Shown in pieces: positions 29,579 through 30,084 of a stretch of DNA of 30,084 bases; the first letter of the stretch is position 1, and the number at the start of each line of letters is the position of its first letter. The notes below the pieces were generated by a model. It was not told where the DNA came from, searched no databases, and saw nothing but the letters and a program-made list of their open reading frames with translations. This DNA comes from Spirochaetaceae bacterium. Its GTDB lineage: Bacteria > Spirochaetota > Spirochaetia > Treponematales > Treponemataceae. Location of the stretch: positions 1 to 30,084 of the forward strand of contig JAISTZ010000047.1 in the NCBI GenBank assembly GCA_031272345.1, written 5' to 3'. Position numbers and translations under genes: made by a program.

Positions 29579-30084
29579 AATCGCAGCAGGAAACACAACA
29601 ATGCTTCCCGGCGCCGGGGGCCGTGTGCACATCACGGGCATAAAGGGCACGGGCTGCGCGGCCCTGGCGGAAATTCTCTGCGCAAGGGGCGTGGCTGTTA
29701 CCGGGAGCGACATCGGGGACGTTTTTTACACCGACGCCCTTTTGGCCCGCCTGGGAATCACCCCAAAGCTTTTTGCACCGGAGAACATCACGGCGGACAC
29801 GGGCCTCGTTATCTATTCCGCCGCATACAACCCAGGGGAACACCCGGAACTGTGTGCGGCGCAAAAGCTGGGAATCCCCTGCATCTCCTACCCCGAAGCT
29901 CTGGGGCTTGTGTCGGCGGAGTGTTTCAGCGTGGGCATCGCGGGGGTCCACGGCAAGACCACCACCGCGGCCCTGGCGGGAATCCTCGCACAGGCCCTGG
30001 ACCTGCCCGCCCAGGTTCTGGCCGGAAGCGCTGTCCCGGCCTTCGGGCAGGGGACGGGGAAATGCGTCATGTCTAACGGGAACC
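29571..30084 (+). CDS. murC: UDP-N-acetylmuramate--L-alanine ligase, N-terminal part
   Basis: This frame runs off the window end. It shows the Mur ligase N-domain GRVHITGIKGTGCAALAEIL (about residues 17-36), VTGSDIGDVFYTD, LVIYSAAYNP, and the ATP loop VGIAGVHGKTTTAALAG at about 115-131. The GIKGTG-x-x-ALAE and TGSD pattern fits MurC (or the related Mpl ligase), not MurD or MurF. Two starts are possible: ATG 29571, overlapping the PIN gene by 8 bases, or ATG 29601, preceded by AGGA. The second gives the more usual N-terminus. Confidence 0.9.
   Translation, partial: MPEIAAGNTTMLPGAGGRVHITGIKGTGCAALAEILCARGVAVTGSDIGDVFYTDALLARLGITPKLFAPENITADTGLVIYSAAYNPGEHPELCAAQKLGIPCISYPEALGLVSAECFSVGIAGVHGKTTTAALAGILAQALDLPAQVLAGSAVPAFGQGTGKCVMSNGN

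Overview
The window looks like chromosome of a high-GC spirochaete, most probably a Treponema-like species of the termite-gut type. This is inferred from gene order and protein style; no database was searched. The main evidence is the minus-strand run rpsB-tsf-frr-uppS-cdsA-dxr-rseP followed by a beta-propeller gene, which is the order known in Treponema. Several lipoproteins and envelope proteins of spirochaete character point the same way. Most core genes are GC-rich by eye. Some small accessory genes, notably the toxin-antitoxin pair at 28818-29578, are clearly AT-richer and look acquired.

Layout. 1-115 holds hairpin repeats. 116-3099 (minus) is a ParB-domain protein behind a class A penicillin-binding protein. 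It is divergent from a lipoprotein and trmB (3195-4567, plus). 4598-6233 (minus) holds an orphan HigA-like regulator and a repeat-containing lipoprotein. 6234-6634 is a dense non-coding region with leader hairpins, a 125-bp structured element, palindromic repeats and a twin operator. 6635-9885 (plus) carries a small XRE regulator, a C-terminal processing protease, rsmE and a WecG/TagA glycosyltransferase. 9897-10856 (minus) is sppA. 10921-19092 (minus) is the large translation / isoprenoid / phospholipid / site-2-protease operon, joined mostly by ATGA overlaps and driven from a promoter inside the 3' end of maf (19243-19824, minus). A tRNA-Arg(CCG) gene and hisG-hisB follow on the plus strand.

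From 21630 the window becomes accessory. It has a PIN-domain toxin-antitoxin pair and an XRE regulator, divergent from a three-gene envelope cassette: an LPP20-like exported protein with an in-frame TAG, an LPP20-like lipoprotein, and a CsgG-like/membrane protein. Next come a Phd-type antitoxin with an apparent CTG start and no toxin, and a coiled-coil protein with a PD-(D/E)XK-like signature that abuts trpB. After trpBA there is a second, AT-rich PIN toxin-antitoxin pair, and then murC runs off the window end.

Three points stand out. First, promoter-like sequences sit so close to several start codons (-10 box only 6-8 nt upstream) that many housekeeping transcripts may be leaderless, while other genes have good Shine-Dalgarno sites. 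Second, an interspersed palindrome family shares a 6-nt RYATRC loop. Third, the envelope cassette has an amber codon in its first gene and a shared divergent control region.
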